NCBI GenBank assembly: GCA_946811185.2
Contig: OX328096.1
Span: 68,013,345 to 68,077,344 of the forward strand
Reading direction: 5' to 3'
Origin: Hippopus hippopus
Taxonomy: Eukaryota > Mollusca > Bivalvia > Cardiida > Cardiidae
Length of the DNA stretch: 64,000 nt
Shown here: piece by piece, positions 35,301 through 42,412 of the stretch
Layout of the letters: the number at the start of each line of letters is the position of its first letter
How positions within the stretch are numbered: the stretch's first letter is position 1
Notes under the pieces: generated by a model
What the model saw: only the letters and a program-made list of their open reading frames with translations
Database searches by the model: none
Told to the model about the DNA's origin: nothing
Program-made: the position numbers and the translations under genes

Positions 35301-36442
35301 CTAAGAAAACTTTTGATAGATTTAATGTAGTCATAATGGTTTTGATGAAAGTACAAATGTATGATCTTACTATTGGCTTTCACTTTTGGATGCTTAAATA
35401 TTTTTTCCACTTTTGAATGCTGTTGGTGAACTTTAATGACATAGCCTTTTTCATACAAGAATGTTTGAATTTTTTTGTATTCATCAATTCCTACAGACTG
35501 TGTTGGTGAAACTCCAGCTTCATGTAACAATTTCTCAGCTTCAGTCTTTTGAAGAGGACGGTTTGATCGACAAATACGATCCCATTTTCTTTTCCATGCC
35601 CCGGTGTTTTCACGTTCACTGTAGCAAATTCCCACAACAACGGCTCTTGCAAAACATAGTTGGTCATGATTGTCAATTTGAATAATAGATCGCTTCTTCT
35701 GGGCGAAAAACTTTGAATCTAATTCTGACGATCTATTTTTTTTTCCGCTACCACTTGGTGGTATTGTATGTGTGATGTCAAATGTCATGAATCCATCGTT
35801 CAAGACGAAATCTGTATTCGATTGTAAAACTCGTTCAATTTCATTCAGCATAGTTTCACCTTGTAACTGGTCTGCAGCTAAAAAAGGAATATGGATTCCC
35901 ATTTCCAACGAAGGATGATTGATGGTAATTCTAATCATGTCCGTCGGGTTGGCATTTAACTTTCGAATGATTTCACGGGTAACATCGTCAAATAATCCAA
36001 GGAGTCTCTGAGGTGTTAATTCTTCAAATTTCTTAAAACTCAGCATTAGCACATGTGATTCTGTTTTAAATTTTCTTGACCTCTTATTACCCTTTTCTGT
36101 TAAATCATATAGACTTTTCATGTCTAAGTTAGAGTTGGTACTTTCATCGTTGCTATCATTTTCTTCTTTCAACGGTTTAGTTTTTTTCTTTTTTGTTGGT
36201 GGAATCACCTCATCGTCACTTTCTTCTTTCAACGGTTTAGTTTTTTTCTTTTTTGTTGGTGGAAACACCTCATCGTCACTTTCTTCTTTCAACGGTTTAG
36301 TTTTTTTCTTTTTTATTGATGGAAACACCTCATCGTCACTTTCTTCTTTCAACGGTTTAGTTTTTTTCTTTTTTATTGATGGAAACACCTCATCGTCACT
36401 TTCACTGTCTGAATAGGTTATTATTCTTTTTCTTTTACCCAT
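32336..36442 (-). CDS. PolB: Protein-primed-type family B DNA polymerase (Polinton PolB), 1368 aa
   Basis: Replicates the element, presumably by protein priming from its ends. Order: KKKKTKP/SDDEV charged repeats (16-95, four copies, likely nuclear localisation); unknown region; OTU-like motifs DxxCFARAV (260-267) and NHYD (368-371); Cys/His zinc clusters (382-492); exonuclease ExoI DFE (523-525), ExoII HNFKGYD (596-602), ExoIII YCRSD (723-727); a Vsr-like stretch with VDGF (823-826) and YEFLGDLYHGC (834-844); Pol A DICSLYP (946-952), Pol B KIMLNCLWG (1127-1135), Pol C YFDTDS (1225-1230), and PKNYAY (1269-1274). All catalytic residues I know for the family are present and the frame is unbroken. 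The ATG at 36442 is chosen because it lies about 55 nt after the TATA; the upstream in-frame extension would contain the promoter. No packaging or capsid genes accompany it. Confidence 0.97.
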   Translation of the reverse strand: MGKRKRIITYSDSESDDEVFPSIKKKKTKPLKEESDDEVFPSIKKKKTKPLKEESDDEVFPPTKKKKTKPLKEESDDEVIPPTKKKKTKPLKEENDSNDESTNSNLDMKSLYDLTEKGNKRSRKFKTESHVLMLSFKKFEELTPQRLLGLFDDVTREIIRKLNANPTDMIRITINHPSLEMGIHIPFLAADQLQGETMLNEIERVLQSNTDFVLNDGFMTFDITHTIPPSGSGKKNRSSELDSKFFAQKKRSIIQIDNHDQLCFARAVVVGICYSERENTGAWKRKWDRICRSNRPLQKTEAEKLLHEAGVSPTQSVGIDEYKKIQTFLYEKGYVIKVHQQHSKVEKIFKHPKVKANSKIIHLYFHQNHYDYIKSIKSFLSCGYYCEFCDTGYSHRESHTCSNICKGCYRKGKCPSESKEYVCSVCSRRFFSAECFENHRNVQGKEKKSICELVKLCSKCGAQYHIRKKNHVCNGKKKCHICKRIVNFSHQCYIQPYQSKLNHDSDDETSSSVVKKPQFIFFDFECKQDTGVHIPNYCIAHRACDECIDKSLDFHCSTCSEFEEGREVIFQGEKTLSQFCNWLFSKHHKGVTAIAHNFKGYDGQFILDYIVKVGLKLPKLIMNGNNIMKLELNGVRLIDSFNFMSFGLAKFPSTFGLQEMKKGYFPHWANTDEFWSYIGPYLDMSYYKPDSMSEEARSNFIVWYNDKVRNGEEFNFQKEMEMYCRSDVDILRRGCAEFRKLFIEQGGICPFLEAITIADACNKVWRSKYLPENQIAIISSKDSSKRRFSMKAIRWVQSIAQEKGINIQHAKNGGEAQIGKYSVDGFHHQSNTVYEFLGDLYHGCPVCYTDRNQINPINGKPMSELYERTFERIADIEDMGYNVVYIWEHEFDAKMKDKEYKKHIEKLYPHWDPIDPRDGLSGGRCNAIKIGYDVDEKTKKEIKYIDICSLYPYVCKHKSYPVGHPEILSTENIDMNNIRQYEGLIKCKVLPPTDLFHPVLPVHCNNKMMFPLCMKCAEESSNICRHGKEERALVGTWVTFELFKALDCGYRLLQVYEIWHFNSVSDQFFKHYVDNFLKIKQEASGYPDCCQSDSEKDQFVCEYEKAEGVRLDPSCIQRNPGRRSFAKIMLNCLWGKLAQREKMTQTEYISDPSKYFELVTNPNFIVKHVEIFDENCSFILVNYESKLEHIDTHATANVIVGSYVTAYARLELYSVLEKLKDRVLYFDTDSCMYIHDPELWNPPIINSRLGKWTDEEPACKITQFRGLGPKNYAYKMKTKDGKEISKCKVKGITLDYNTKQVVNFDTYSKCALDRTVEIKIQYDCKIKRHRDRTVTSEPQTKTFRSVYTKRVIVNGTDTVPYGYKSLRK
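36165..36400. repeat. PolB: 60-bp tandem repeats inside the PolB 5' coding region
   Basis: Four in-frame 60-bp units, each with ttcaacggtttagtttttttc, encode the alternating acidic and Lys-rich N-terminal repeats. Unit number is likely to vary between copies. Confidence 0.9.
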
Positions 36443-36495
36443 TGTTTTAGCTCTGAGTGAAAAGACAATAATGCAGAAGTGAGAAAAAACTAGCA

Positions 36496-36532
36496 ATTTA
36501 TATACCCTCTCCGTTGTAACAGTGTATAAATA
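36496..36532. promoter_or_regulatory. Divergent back-to-back TATA promoters, PolB / CCHC gene
   Basis: Minus-strand TATA ggtatataaat (atttatata on plus, 36496-36504) lies about 55 nt before the PolB ATG. Plus-strand TATA gtataaataa (36525-36532) lies 68 nt before the CCHC ATG. Only about 20 bp separate the two boxes, so the genes share one compact control region. No CRE is present. Confidence 0.75.
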
Positions 36533-36599
36533 AGCCGTTAGTTGTGAAAATCTATTCATTCTCCTACTCGATCTCAGACAGTACAGCTGATGAAAAAAT

Positions 36600-37463
36600 A
36601 TGAGTGAGTTAAAGCTGCAAAATACATCACCACTTAAAAACAGGGTGTATCTGTATGTTAATCCATACACCCACGATTATGAGATCAGCAATATACCATC
36701 AAAGTATAATGTTAAACATATCGGAAACTATGTGGGATCATTTTTATCCCAGCAACATTTAGAAGAAAAAGATGTCTACCGTACTACCAGCTACAGAGTT
36801 TTGGATCAAGCGATGATTGACAAACGATATGGTGCGAATGGTGTGAGAACAAATATTTGTTTCACATGCAACGAAGCAGGACATTGGGCCAAAGAATGTG
36901 CAGAAAAAGAAAATCAGCTAGGAACAATTGTTTTTGTCTACGTGAATCCACACAGTCACGATATTGAGATTTTACCATCGTTTTACAACGTTGATGGTTT
37001 CAAAGATATAAAATTCGTCGGCACACTAAATTCATTCTGTAGTGAAAATACATGGAAAAAAAGTTCACCACAAGCTACACCCTCATCGGATGAAACTCAG
37101 ATCGTAGACATGCAGAGCGATACAGCGGCTAACAGCGATTCAGAAATCTGCAAAATAACAGAACAGACAGAGAAAGAAATATCTACAAACGATAATCTAA
37201 GAAAACAACAAACTTTGGATCTAAAAAACGATTTTTCTGCAGAACCGGGTTGTTCGTACGGAAAGGAAAAACAGCAAAACATCGAAAAGAAGAAAAAACG
37301 AGTAACAAAGAACTATTTCTTTTACAAATCAACAAAATCTGAGGACAAATCAACAAAACATGAGGACAAAATCTGTCCAGATGTGGAATTAAAAACCAAC
37401 GATAGGAAAAGAAAACGTAAAACCAAATGTGAATCTGACATCTCAAAGAAAAAGAAAACGTAA
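36600..37463 (+). CDS. CCHC zinc-knuckle protein with internal duplication, 287 aa
   Basis: Probably binds single-stranded nucleic acid, as CCHC knuckles do. The knuckle CFTCNEAGHWAKEC (87-100, CX2CX4HX4C) separates two related halves: YLYVNPYTHDYEI near residue 17 and FVYVNPHSHDIEI near residue 111, each followed by a YNV..VG..F pattern, so the protein arose by internal duplication. After residue 150 it is low-complexity, then strongly Lys/Arg-rich, probably nuclear. Divergent from PolB with a shared promoter, so it may be a replication partner. Odd: a 43-bp tandem duplication (about 37415-37500) shifts the frame and sets the present stop; without it the reading would continue only a few codons, so the damage is slight. 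AATAAA at 37660. Confidence 0.85.
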   Translation: MSELKLQNTSPLKNRVYLYVNPYTHDYEISNIPSKYNVKHIGNYVGSFLSQQHLEEKDVYRTTSYRVLDQAMIDKRYGANGVRTNICFTCNEAGHWAKECAEKENQLGTIVFVYVNPHSHDIEILPSFYNVDGFKDIKFVGTLNSFCSENTWKKSSPQATPSSDETQIVDMQSDTAANSDSEICKITEQTEKEISTNDNLRKQQTLDLKNDFSAEPGCSYGKEKQQNIEKKKKRVTKNYFFYKSTKSEDKSTKHEDKICPDVELKTNDRKRKRKTKCESDISKKKKT

Positions 37464-37659
37464 AACCAAATGTGAATCTGACATCTCAAAGAAAAAGAAA
37501 AAACATACTGAGTGAAAAAAAGATTTCAATACAATAATGATTATAAACAAAAAAGACTGACTTGATTTTTTCATTCATTTTTGTCTTTTACAGTTCATTC
37601 ATTTTTTTGTCTTTACAGTTCATGATTTGATTTTTTCATTGTACATAAGTTCTTTTTGA

Positions 37660-37665
37660 AATAAA
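37660..37665 (+). terminator. Poly(A) signal of the CCHC gene
   Basis: AATAAA about 197 nt past the stop, in AT-rich DNA; the intervening stretch has short attcattttttgtctttaca repeats. Confidence 0.5.
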
Positions 37666-37775
37666 AAATATAAAAATAATTACTTCTTACTTTTGACTTT
37701 TTTTCTAGTTATGACTGTAAGTCTTTTTTTTACTTTTGACAATTTGAGAAGAAAGATCTTTCGTGCTAAATGGTT

Positions 37776-37791
37776 AGCCCTGAAAAGGGCT
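37776..37791 (-). terminator. Histone-type 3' stem-loop after the zinc-ribbon gene
   Basis: Minus strand AGCCCTTTTCAGGGCT followed by aaccatttagcacgaaag, 33 nt past the stop. It lies outside the TIRs in unique DNA, so its conservation is not simply TIR homogenisation. Confidence 0.78.
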
Positions 37792-37823
37792 TTTTTTGAA
37801 GGATCTCACATTGACATTCAGCT

Positions 37824-38030
37824 CTACGATTCTTCCGCCCGATCCACTGGGATGATTTCACATCCACAGTGTTCACAGCAAATCGTCGAAGCTTCATCGT
37901 CATCATAAAATCCTTCATCTGTATCTGGACAGTTATGCTTCTGCCCAAGATACTCGAGTATGGAAAAACATTTCCCACACTCTATCAGACATCTGTTTGC
38001 ACAGTGAGGACATACAAGAATTCGAACCAT
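37824..38030 (-). CDS. 68-aa zinc-ribbon-like protein
   Basis: Unrecognised but clearly Cys-rich: CPHC (7-10), CGKC (18-21), CCEHCGC (51-57), giving three CxxC pairs, with an acidic linker DTDEGFYDDDEA (36-47). Spacing suits one or two zinc sites like small zinc ribbons. Encoded in unique DNA between the TIRs, opposite to its neighbours. Has a CRE/TATA promoter (38070-38115) like L1, L2 and R1 and a histone-type stem-loop at its 3' end, which ties it to the small-gene class despite lying outside the TIRs. A transcriptional or replication accessory role is inference. Confidence 0.78.
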   Translation of the reverse strand: MVRILVCPHCANRCLIECGKCFSILEYLGQKHNCPDTDEGFYDDDEASTICCEHCGCEIIPVDRAEES

Positions 38031-38069
38031 TCTGGAACAAATATGATTTTTATGTAAAATATCACTGGG

Positions 38070-38150
38070 CTTTATAGCTTTACAGGAGGATTGAACTAAC
38101 TGACCTATGACGTCATTTTCTCCTATGTTTTTTCCCGCGTCGGCGTTTCA
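38070..38150 (-). promoter_or_regulatory. CRE + TATA promoter of the zinc-ribbon gene
   Basis: Minus-strand TATA agctataaag (38070-38079), CRE TGACGTCA (38108-38115), then the conserved cctatgttttttcccgcgtc block to about 38150. The match to the TIR promoters stops there, so the CCAAT part is missing. Confidence 0.78.
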
Positions 38151-38224
38151 TTAACATTGTGCAATCAAATCGATGGTTATATCGGTGTTTTTACCACTCC
38201 TAATTCGATGTCACACAGTACAAT

Positions 38225-38377
38225 ACCGGTGCTTTCCGCCAGGTCCGCCCTCTTTAAAAATTTCAATCCTCTGTAAACGTATAAAGCTCAGTGTTATTTT
38301 CATACATTCACCATTTCTTTGATTCTCAGCTAACGATCACTTTGGAAGCAGTATCAATATTCAGAGTCAGTTACAAT
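38225..38377 (+). promoter_or_regulatory. Second-type promoter and leader of the 220-aa gene
   Basis: TATAAAG at 38280-38286 after a tctttaaaaatttcaat block; the leader includes ttctttgattctcagctaac, nearly the same as the L3/R3 leaders. The coding sequences behind these promoters are unrelated, so the promoter was copied as a module. Confidence 0.75.
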
Positions 38378-39040
38378 ATGAAGCACAACTTAGATGAAAT
38401 CAGCTTGGACGATTTTCCATCAGTGGAAAACAATGGAGACGTTCTTTCATCAGTTATGAATTCGACAATTATCAATCCACCACCGGAGTTAAATTCGACA
38501 ACCATCATTCCAGCGATAGTGTTTGATAACATTTATGAAGAGGTAAAGCAGCTAAATTTGAAACAAGATAGCATGATGATCCGAATCATAGATCAGCTGG
38601 AGACTTTAAACAGGCATTTGGAGGAAATTAAAACTTTAACCGTAAGTACTGATCACCTCAGTAGAAATATCGAGGTACTACGTCAACAAGATCAGCGCAT
38701 TTCAACACCTCCTGTGAAGATTCCTGTGGAGTTCGAGTTTGATAAATCCAATCTTCACAACTTAGTGGACTCTATCGTAAGTGTTGTGAAGAAAAATCAA
38801 CCAAAGAAAAATCAGCCAAAGGAAAAACAACCAAGAAAAACAACAAAGCGGAAATCTGAGGAAGATGGTAACCATATCCACAAGAAGCAGCGAATTGATC
38901 AAAAACCAACTATACCAATATTGACAGGACAGGGTAAATACGGGAAAAACATTGACAATCACGTTGATTTCAAGATACCGAAAAAACCAAAGACAGAACG
39001 AAAACAACCAAGAAAAAACAACAAAACGGTAGGAATATAA
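38378..39040 (+). CDS. 220-aa coiled-coil protein with basic tail
   Basis: Unrecognised. The ATG at 38378 follows the TATA by about 95 nt; an upstream in-frame start would lie in the conserved leader and is less likely. Residues 1-45 are acidic/Ser/Asn-rich, 48-105 a heptad-like helix (for example IDQLETLNRHLEEIKTL), and 135-220 a very basic Lys/Pro/Gln region with repeats like KKNQPK, probably nucleic-acid binding and nuclear. The stop lies in the inner TIR edge. AATAAA motifs at 39468-39488 give an ordinary 3' end, unlike the small genes. Could be a DNA-bridging or terminal protein; no motif proves either. Confidence 0.75.
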   Translation: MKHNLDEISLDDFPSVENNGDVLSSVMNSTIINPPPELNSTTIIPAIVFDNIYEEVKQLNLKQDSMMIRIIDQLETLNRHLEEIKTLTVSTDHLSRNIEVLRQQDQRISTPPVKIPVEFEFDKSNLHNLVDSIVSVVKKNQPKKNQPKEKQPRKTTKRKSEEDGNHIHKKQRIDQKPTIPILTGQGKYGKNIDNHVDFKIPKKPKTERKQPRKNNKTVGI

Positions 39041-39079
39041 AAACAAATATGAAACTCGTGGTGTTTGCGAATTTACATT

Positions 39080-39445
39080 ATAAAAAATTTGTTATATACT
39101 GTTTTGAGAATAATTCATTGTAAATAATTCATTGCGAAAAAATAATTCAGTGTGATTAATTCATTGCGATTAATTCGTTGTGAATAATTCATTGTGAAAA
39201 AATATTTCAGTGCGATTTTTTTCATTGTTAAGAAAATGTTTTTCATTGTCAAGAAATTTTTTTATGATGGATTGCAAAAAAATGTTTGCTTGTGATTTTT
39301 TTCATTGTCAAGAAATTTTTTTCATTGTCAAGAAATTTTTTATGATGCATTGCAAAAAAAATGTTTCATTGCGATTTTTTTCATTGTCAAGAAATTTTTT
39401 TCATTGTCAAGAATTTTTTTTATGATGCATTGCAAAAAAATGTTT
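39080..39445. repeat. Right inner AT-rich short tandem repeats
   Basis: Mirror of 31235-31600 with tttcattgtcaagaaattt-type units. Forms the 3' flank of the 220-aa gene. Confidence 0.75.
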
Positions 39446-39467
39446 CAATGTTTAGTTCTGTTCAGTA

Positions 39468-39488
39468 AATAAAAGTTCAATAAATAAA
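39468..39488 (+). terminator. Poly(A) signals of the 220-aa gene
   Basis: AATAAA at 39468, 39479 and 39483, about 430 nt after the stop. Confidence 0.5.
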
Positions 39489-39594
39489 AGTTCAAAAACA
39501 ATAGAGTTCTTCATTCTGTTTTTCCCCAAAAGACTTGTTCTGGTTACATTTTTCCATACAACGTCTCTTAACTGTTAGTTAAAACTCTAGTTTT

Positions 39595-39710
39595 TTCTTA
39601 CCCGAAAAAGAAAATGTAACAAACCTATGGATTGGGTAACAATAAAATCCCCCGAACAAGAAAATGTAACAAACCCACGGGTTGGCCAACAATAAAACAA
39701 TTAGTATTAG
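39595..39710. repeat. Two 46-bp upstream repeats (right arm)
   Basis: Mirror of 30970-31085; units of caagaaaatgtaacaaac with ggcaacaataaa spacing, upstream of R3. Confidence 0.65.
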
Positions 39711-39784
39711 AAAAAACAACGGTGAATCTGATTGGATAACATTAATTTGGAGCCAAAACAGCATGAAACGTAGCATGGAAAAAT

Positions 39785-39957
39785 GTATGTGCTTTCTGCC
39801 AGGTCCGAGCTCTTTAAAAAATTTCAATCTTCTGTAAACGTATAAAGCCTGCGTTATTTTTCACACATTCACCATTTCTTTGACTCTCAGCTAACGATCA
39901 CTTCGAAAGCGGTATCAATATTCGGAAGCAGTGTCAATATTCGGAAGCAATATCAAT
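39785..39957 (+). promoter_or_regulatory. Second-type promoter and leader, R3
   Basis: TATAAAG at 39841-39847 after agctctttaaaaaatttcaa. The leader ends in three short repeats of atattcggaagca just before the ATG. Confidence 0.7.
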
Positions 39958-40224
39958 ATGGAAGAGGTAAATCATCAACTACGTGAGGCTCTCCAAGAAT
40001 ATCTAAATGCCGGTCAGCAGTTATTGCAACTAACCACTCGTCTCGTAGGAGAGGAGGAACAAAACCAACTGCGACGTATAACACAGCCATACAAAGATCT
40101 CGGCGAAAGATTAGTTCAGCTATTATTAAAGACAACACCGGATATCATTTTGGTTGATATCGAATTCGGGAGGAAGATTACAGCATGCCCCATTTGCCAA
40201 GCGAATTTCGGGTGCTGCCATTAA
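39958..40224 (+). CDS. R3: 88-aa protein, identical to L3
   Basis: Same residues as L3 throughout, including the CPICQANFGCCH tail, so the arms have been homogenised here. Transcribed outward toward the right end, with the stem-loop/ACCCA signal 31 nt past the stop. Being in both TIRs gives the element two copies of this gene. Confidence 0.78.
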   Translation: MEEVNHQLREALQEYLNAGQQLLQLTTRLVGEEEQNQLRRITQPYKDLGERLVQLLLKTTPDIILVDIEFGRKITACPICQANFGCCH

Positions 40225-40254
40225 AAGTGGAAAAAACACAGCCTCCAAAAAAAC

Positions 40255-40270
40255 AGCCCTTTTCAGGGCT
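40255..40270 (+). terminator. Histone-type 3' stem-loop after R3
   Basis: AGCCCTTTTCAGGGCT then ACCCA (40271-40275) then tctaccacgaaag. It is 31 nt past the R3 stop, preceded by an A-rich stretch as in histone genes. Confidence 0.8.
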
Positions 40271-40394
40271 ACCCATCTACCACGAAAGTTCTATCTTTCT
40301 TCAAATTGTCATTTCTTCAAATTGTCAAACTTCTTTCTTTTAGAAGAGTTACACTGCAAAGATTTACAATCAAAAAGTCATAGGTTAGTTAAAC

Positions 40395-40560
40395 TCTAGT
40401 TTTTTCTAACCCGAACAAGAAAATGTAACAAACCCATGGAATGGTCAACAATAAAATCCCCGAACAAGAAAATGTAACAAATTCATGGATTGGTCAACAA
40501 TAAAACCCACGAACAAGAAAATGTAACAAACCCACGGGTTGGTCAACAATAAAACATTTA
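40395..40560. repeat. Three 46-bp upstream repeats (right arm)
   Basis: Mirror of 30120-30285, here upstream of R1. Confidence 0.7.
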
Positions 40561-40579
40561 GTAATAAAAAAACAACGGT

Positions 40580-40700
40580 GAATCTGATTGGATAACATTA
40601 ATTTGGAGCCAAAACAGCATGAAACGCCGACGCGGGAAAAAACATAGGAGAAAATGACGTCATGGGTCAACTAGTTCAATCCGTCTGAAAACCTATAAAA
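40580..40700 (+). promoter_or_regulatory. CRE + CCAAT + TATA promoter of R1
   Basis: Inverted CCAAT (attgg) at 40587-40591, CRE TGACGTCA at 40655-40662, TATA cctataaaac at 40692-40701. ATG about 55 nt after the TATA. Confidence 0.8.
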
Positions 40701-40750
40701 CCCAGTGTCATTTCCCGCACATCGTTCATTCTCTTCGACTTGTAGACAAT

Positions 40751-40987
40751 ATGGAGTGTGGTTTAAGAGATATGGATTTTTGGGACCTTGCCCAGCTATC
40801 ATCAAGAAAAAAGATGGACGACAAGAAGAAGAAGGAGTTCGTCGTACCCCAGACCGAGTGCTGGGATGATGACAACAAGCCAGCGTTCTCGCTAAACTTC
40901 AACCTAGACGCTCAGGAGCTGAAAAGGTTAAAGAGGCGGACAGCGAGTAGCTGTCCGGCGTGCAGGAAGGTTGGAGGTTGTGCTTAA
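40751..40987 (+). CDS. R1: 78-aa Cys-tail small protein, diverged paralogue of L1
   Basis: It shares with L1 the order W/F-rich DFWDLAQL, KKEFVVP, W.(D/N)..N.P.FSL, LKRLKRR and the end CPACRKVGGCA, but lacks the L1 heptad N-terminus and differs at many residues, although flanking TIR DNA is nearly identical in both arms. The last 35 or so codons are the most conserved part. Promoter and 3' stem-loop are those of L1. The two arms therefore carry different alleles or paralogues at one mirrored site. Function unknown; the Cys cluster may bind zinc. Confidence 0.75.
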   Translation: MECGLRDMDFWDLAQLSSRKKMDDKKKKEFVVPQTECWDDDNKPAFSLNFNLDAQELKRLKRRTASSCPACRKVGGCA

Positions 40988-41031
40988 AAACACAACCTCC
41001 AAAACCAGATCCCTTTTAGGGACACCCCAAC

Positions 41032-41047
41032 AGCCCTTTTCAGGGCT
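41032..41047 (+). terminator. Histone-type 3' stem-loop after R1
   Basis: AGCCCTTTTCAGGGCT then aaccatctaccacggaag, 45 nt past the R1 stop. A separate 10-bp hairpin (ggaggttgtg/cacaacctcc, 40973-41000) spans the stop codon. Confidence 0.75.
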
Positions 41048-41580
41048 AACCATCTACCACGGAAGATCTACCTTTTCTTCAAATTGTCAGACGTAAGTTC
41101 TATCTTTTCTTCAAATTGTCATTTCTTCAAATTGTCAGACGAAAGTTCTACCTTTAAGCTGTTAGACGAAAGTTCTATCTTCAAGTTGTCATTTCTTCAA
41201 ATTGTCACAGCTCTTTTCAGAGCTAACCCAACAGTCCTTTTCAGGACTAACCATCTACCACGAAAGTTCTATCTTCAAGATGTCAGACGAAAGTTCTATC
41301 TTCAAGCTGTCAGACGAAAGTTCTATCTTCAAGTTGTCATTTCTTCAAATTGTCACAGCTCTTTTCAGAGCTAACCCAACAGTCCTTTTCAGGACTAACC
41401 ATCTACCACGAAAGTTCTATCTTCAAGATGTCAGACGAAAGTTCTATCTTCAAGCTGTCAGACGAAAGTTCTATCTTCAAGTTGTCATTTCTTCAAATTG
41501 TCACAGCTCTTTTCAGAGCTAACCCATCAGTCCTTTTCAGGACTAACCATCTACCACGAAAGTTCTATCTTTCTTTTAGA
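41048..41580 (+). repeat. Right 148-bp tandem array of paired histone-like stem-loops
   Basis: Mirror of the left array. Stem-loops at 41209-41224, 41233-41248, 41357-41372, 41381-41396, 41505-41520 and 41529-41544. Stem sequences differ between the two types but pairing and the TTTC loop are kept. Confidence 0.8.
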
Positions 41581-41634
41581 AGAGACGCAATCCAAAAGAG
41601 TTATACTCCAGAGAGTTACACTCCAAAGAGTAAA

Positions 41635-42085
41635 AAAAAAATCATTCATAGATGCAGAAAAAGACTAAGTCCAACCCAGTGCTCAGACATTTAGAAATCA
41701 TTCATAGGTGAAGAAAAAACTAACTCCAACTCAATGCTCAGACATTTAGAAAGAAAAAAAAATCATACATAGGGTAAAAAAAAGTCTAAGTTCAACTCAG
41801 TGCTCAGACATTTAGAAAGAGAAAAAATCATTCATAGAGATGCAGAAAAAAGTCTAAGTTCAACTCAGTGCTCAGGCTTTTAGAAAGAGAAAAATCATTC
41901 ATAGAGATGCAGAAAAAAGTCTAAGTTCAACTCAGTGCTCAGGCTTTTAGAAAGAGAAAAATCATTCATAGATGCAGAAAAAAGTCTAAGTCCAACTCAA
42001 TGGTCAGGCAATTAGAAAGAAAAAAATCATCCATAGGGTGAAAAAAACTAAGTCCAACTCAGTGATCCGACCATTTTTACCCAGC
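41635..42085. repeat. Right outer minisatellite, 62-65-bp units
   Basis: Mirror of 27040-27425 with one additional unit, which explains the 66-bp register shift between arms. Confidence 0.85.
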
Positions 42086-42089
42086 CTGT

Positions 42090-42362
42090 CAGTCATAAGA
42101 TCTGCACTTTGAATGCTAAATCCCTCTCAGGGTAGAGAGCCTGGGAAAAACTCCCCCCCTTTTCCCTTTTTTGCAAAAAATTCCGCTCAGGGACGGGAGC
42201 CTGGGGCATTTTTGTCCCCAGAGTGCCATCCACACGGCCGCCATTTTGAATGATAAATCCCTCTCAGGGACGAGAGCCTAGGGACAAAATAAAAAAAAAT
42301 CTTTCGGGATGGCAAACTAGGGACACATTTTTGTCAGGGATGGTGATGTAGGGCACTCAGGT
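42090..42362. repeat. Right subterminal zone with short tccctctcaggg repeats
   Basis: Mirror of 26760-27035 with the same spacing of the ccctctcaggga motif. No coding potential. Confidence 0.6.
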
Positions 42363-42412
42363 ACGTTACCATACGGACACACTCAGGCCGGAGTGTGTCC
42401 GTATGGTAACGT
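42363..42412. repeat. Right terminal hairpin (22-bp perfect stem, 6-nt loop)
   Basis: Mirror of the left hairpin: arms 42363-42384 and 42391-42412, loop aggccg, ending 11 bp inside the right terminus. Confidence 0.9.

Noticed and set aside
36443..36670. 76-residue N-terminal extension of the PolB frame
   Set aside because: It runs through the divergent TATA promoters and past the CCHC start; the ATG at 36442 fits the TATA spacing and begins a basic nuclear-type sequence.
39210..39425. 71-aa open frames in the AT-rich inner TIR repeats (also 31256-31471)
   Set aside because: Translation of short tandem repeats; identical in both arms only because of the TIR.
41084..41694. Overlapping 96-114-aa open frames across the stem-loop arrays (mirrored on the left)
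   Set aside because: Repeat translation; the sequence is better explained as RNA stem-loops with covariation.
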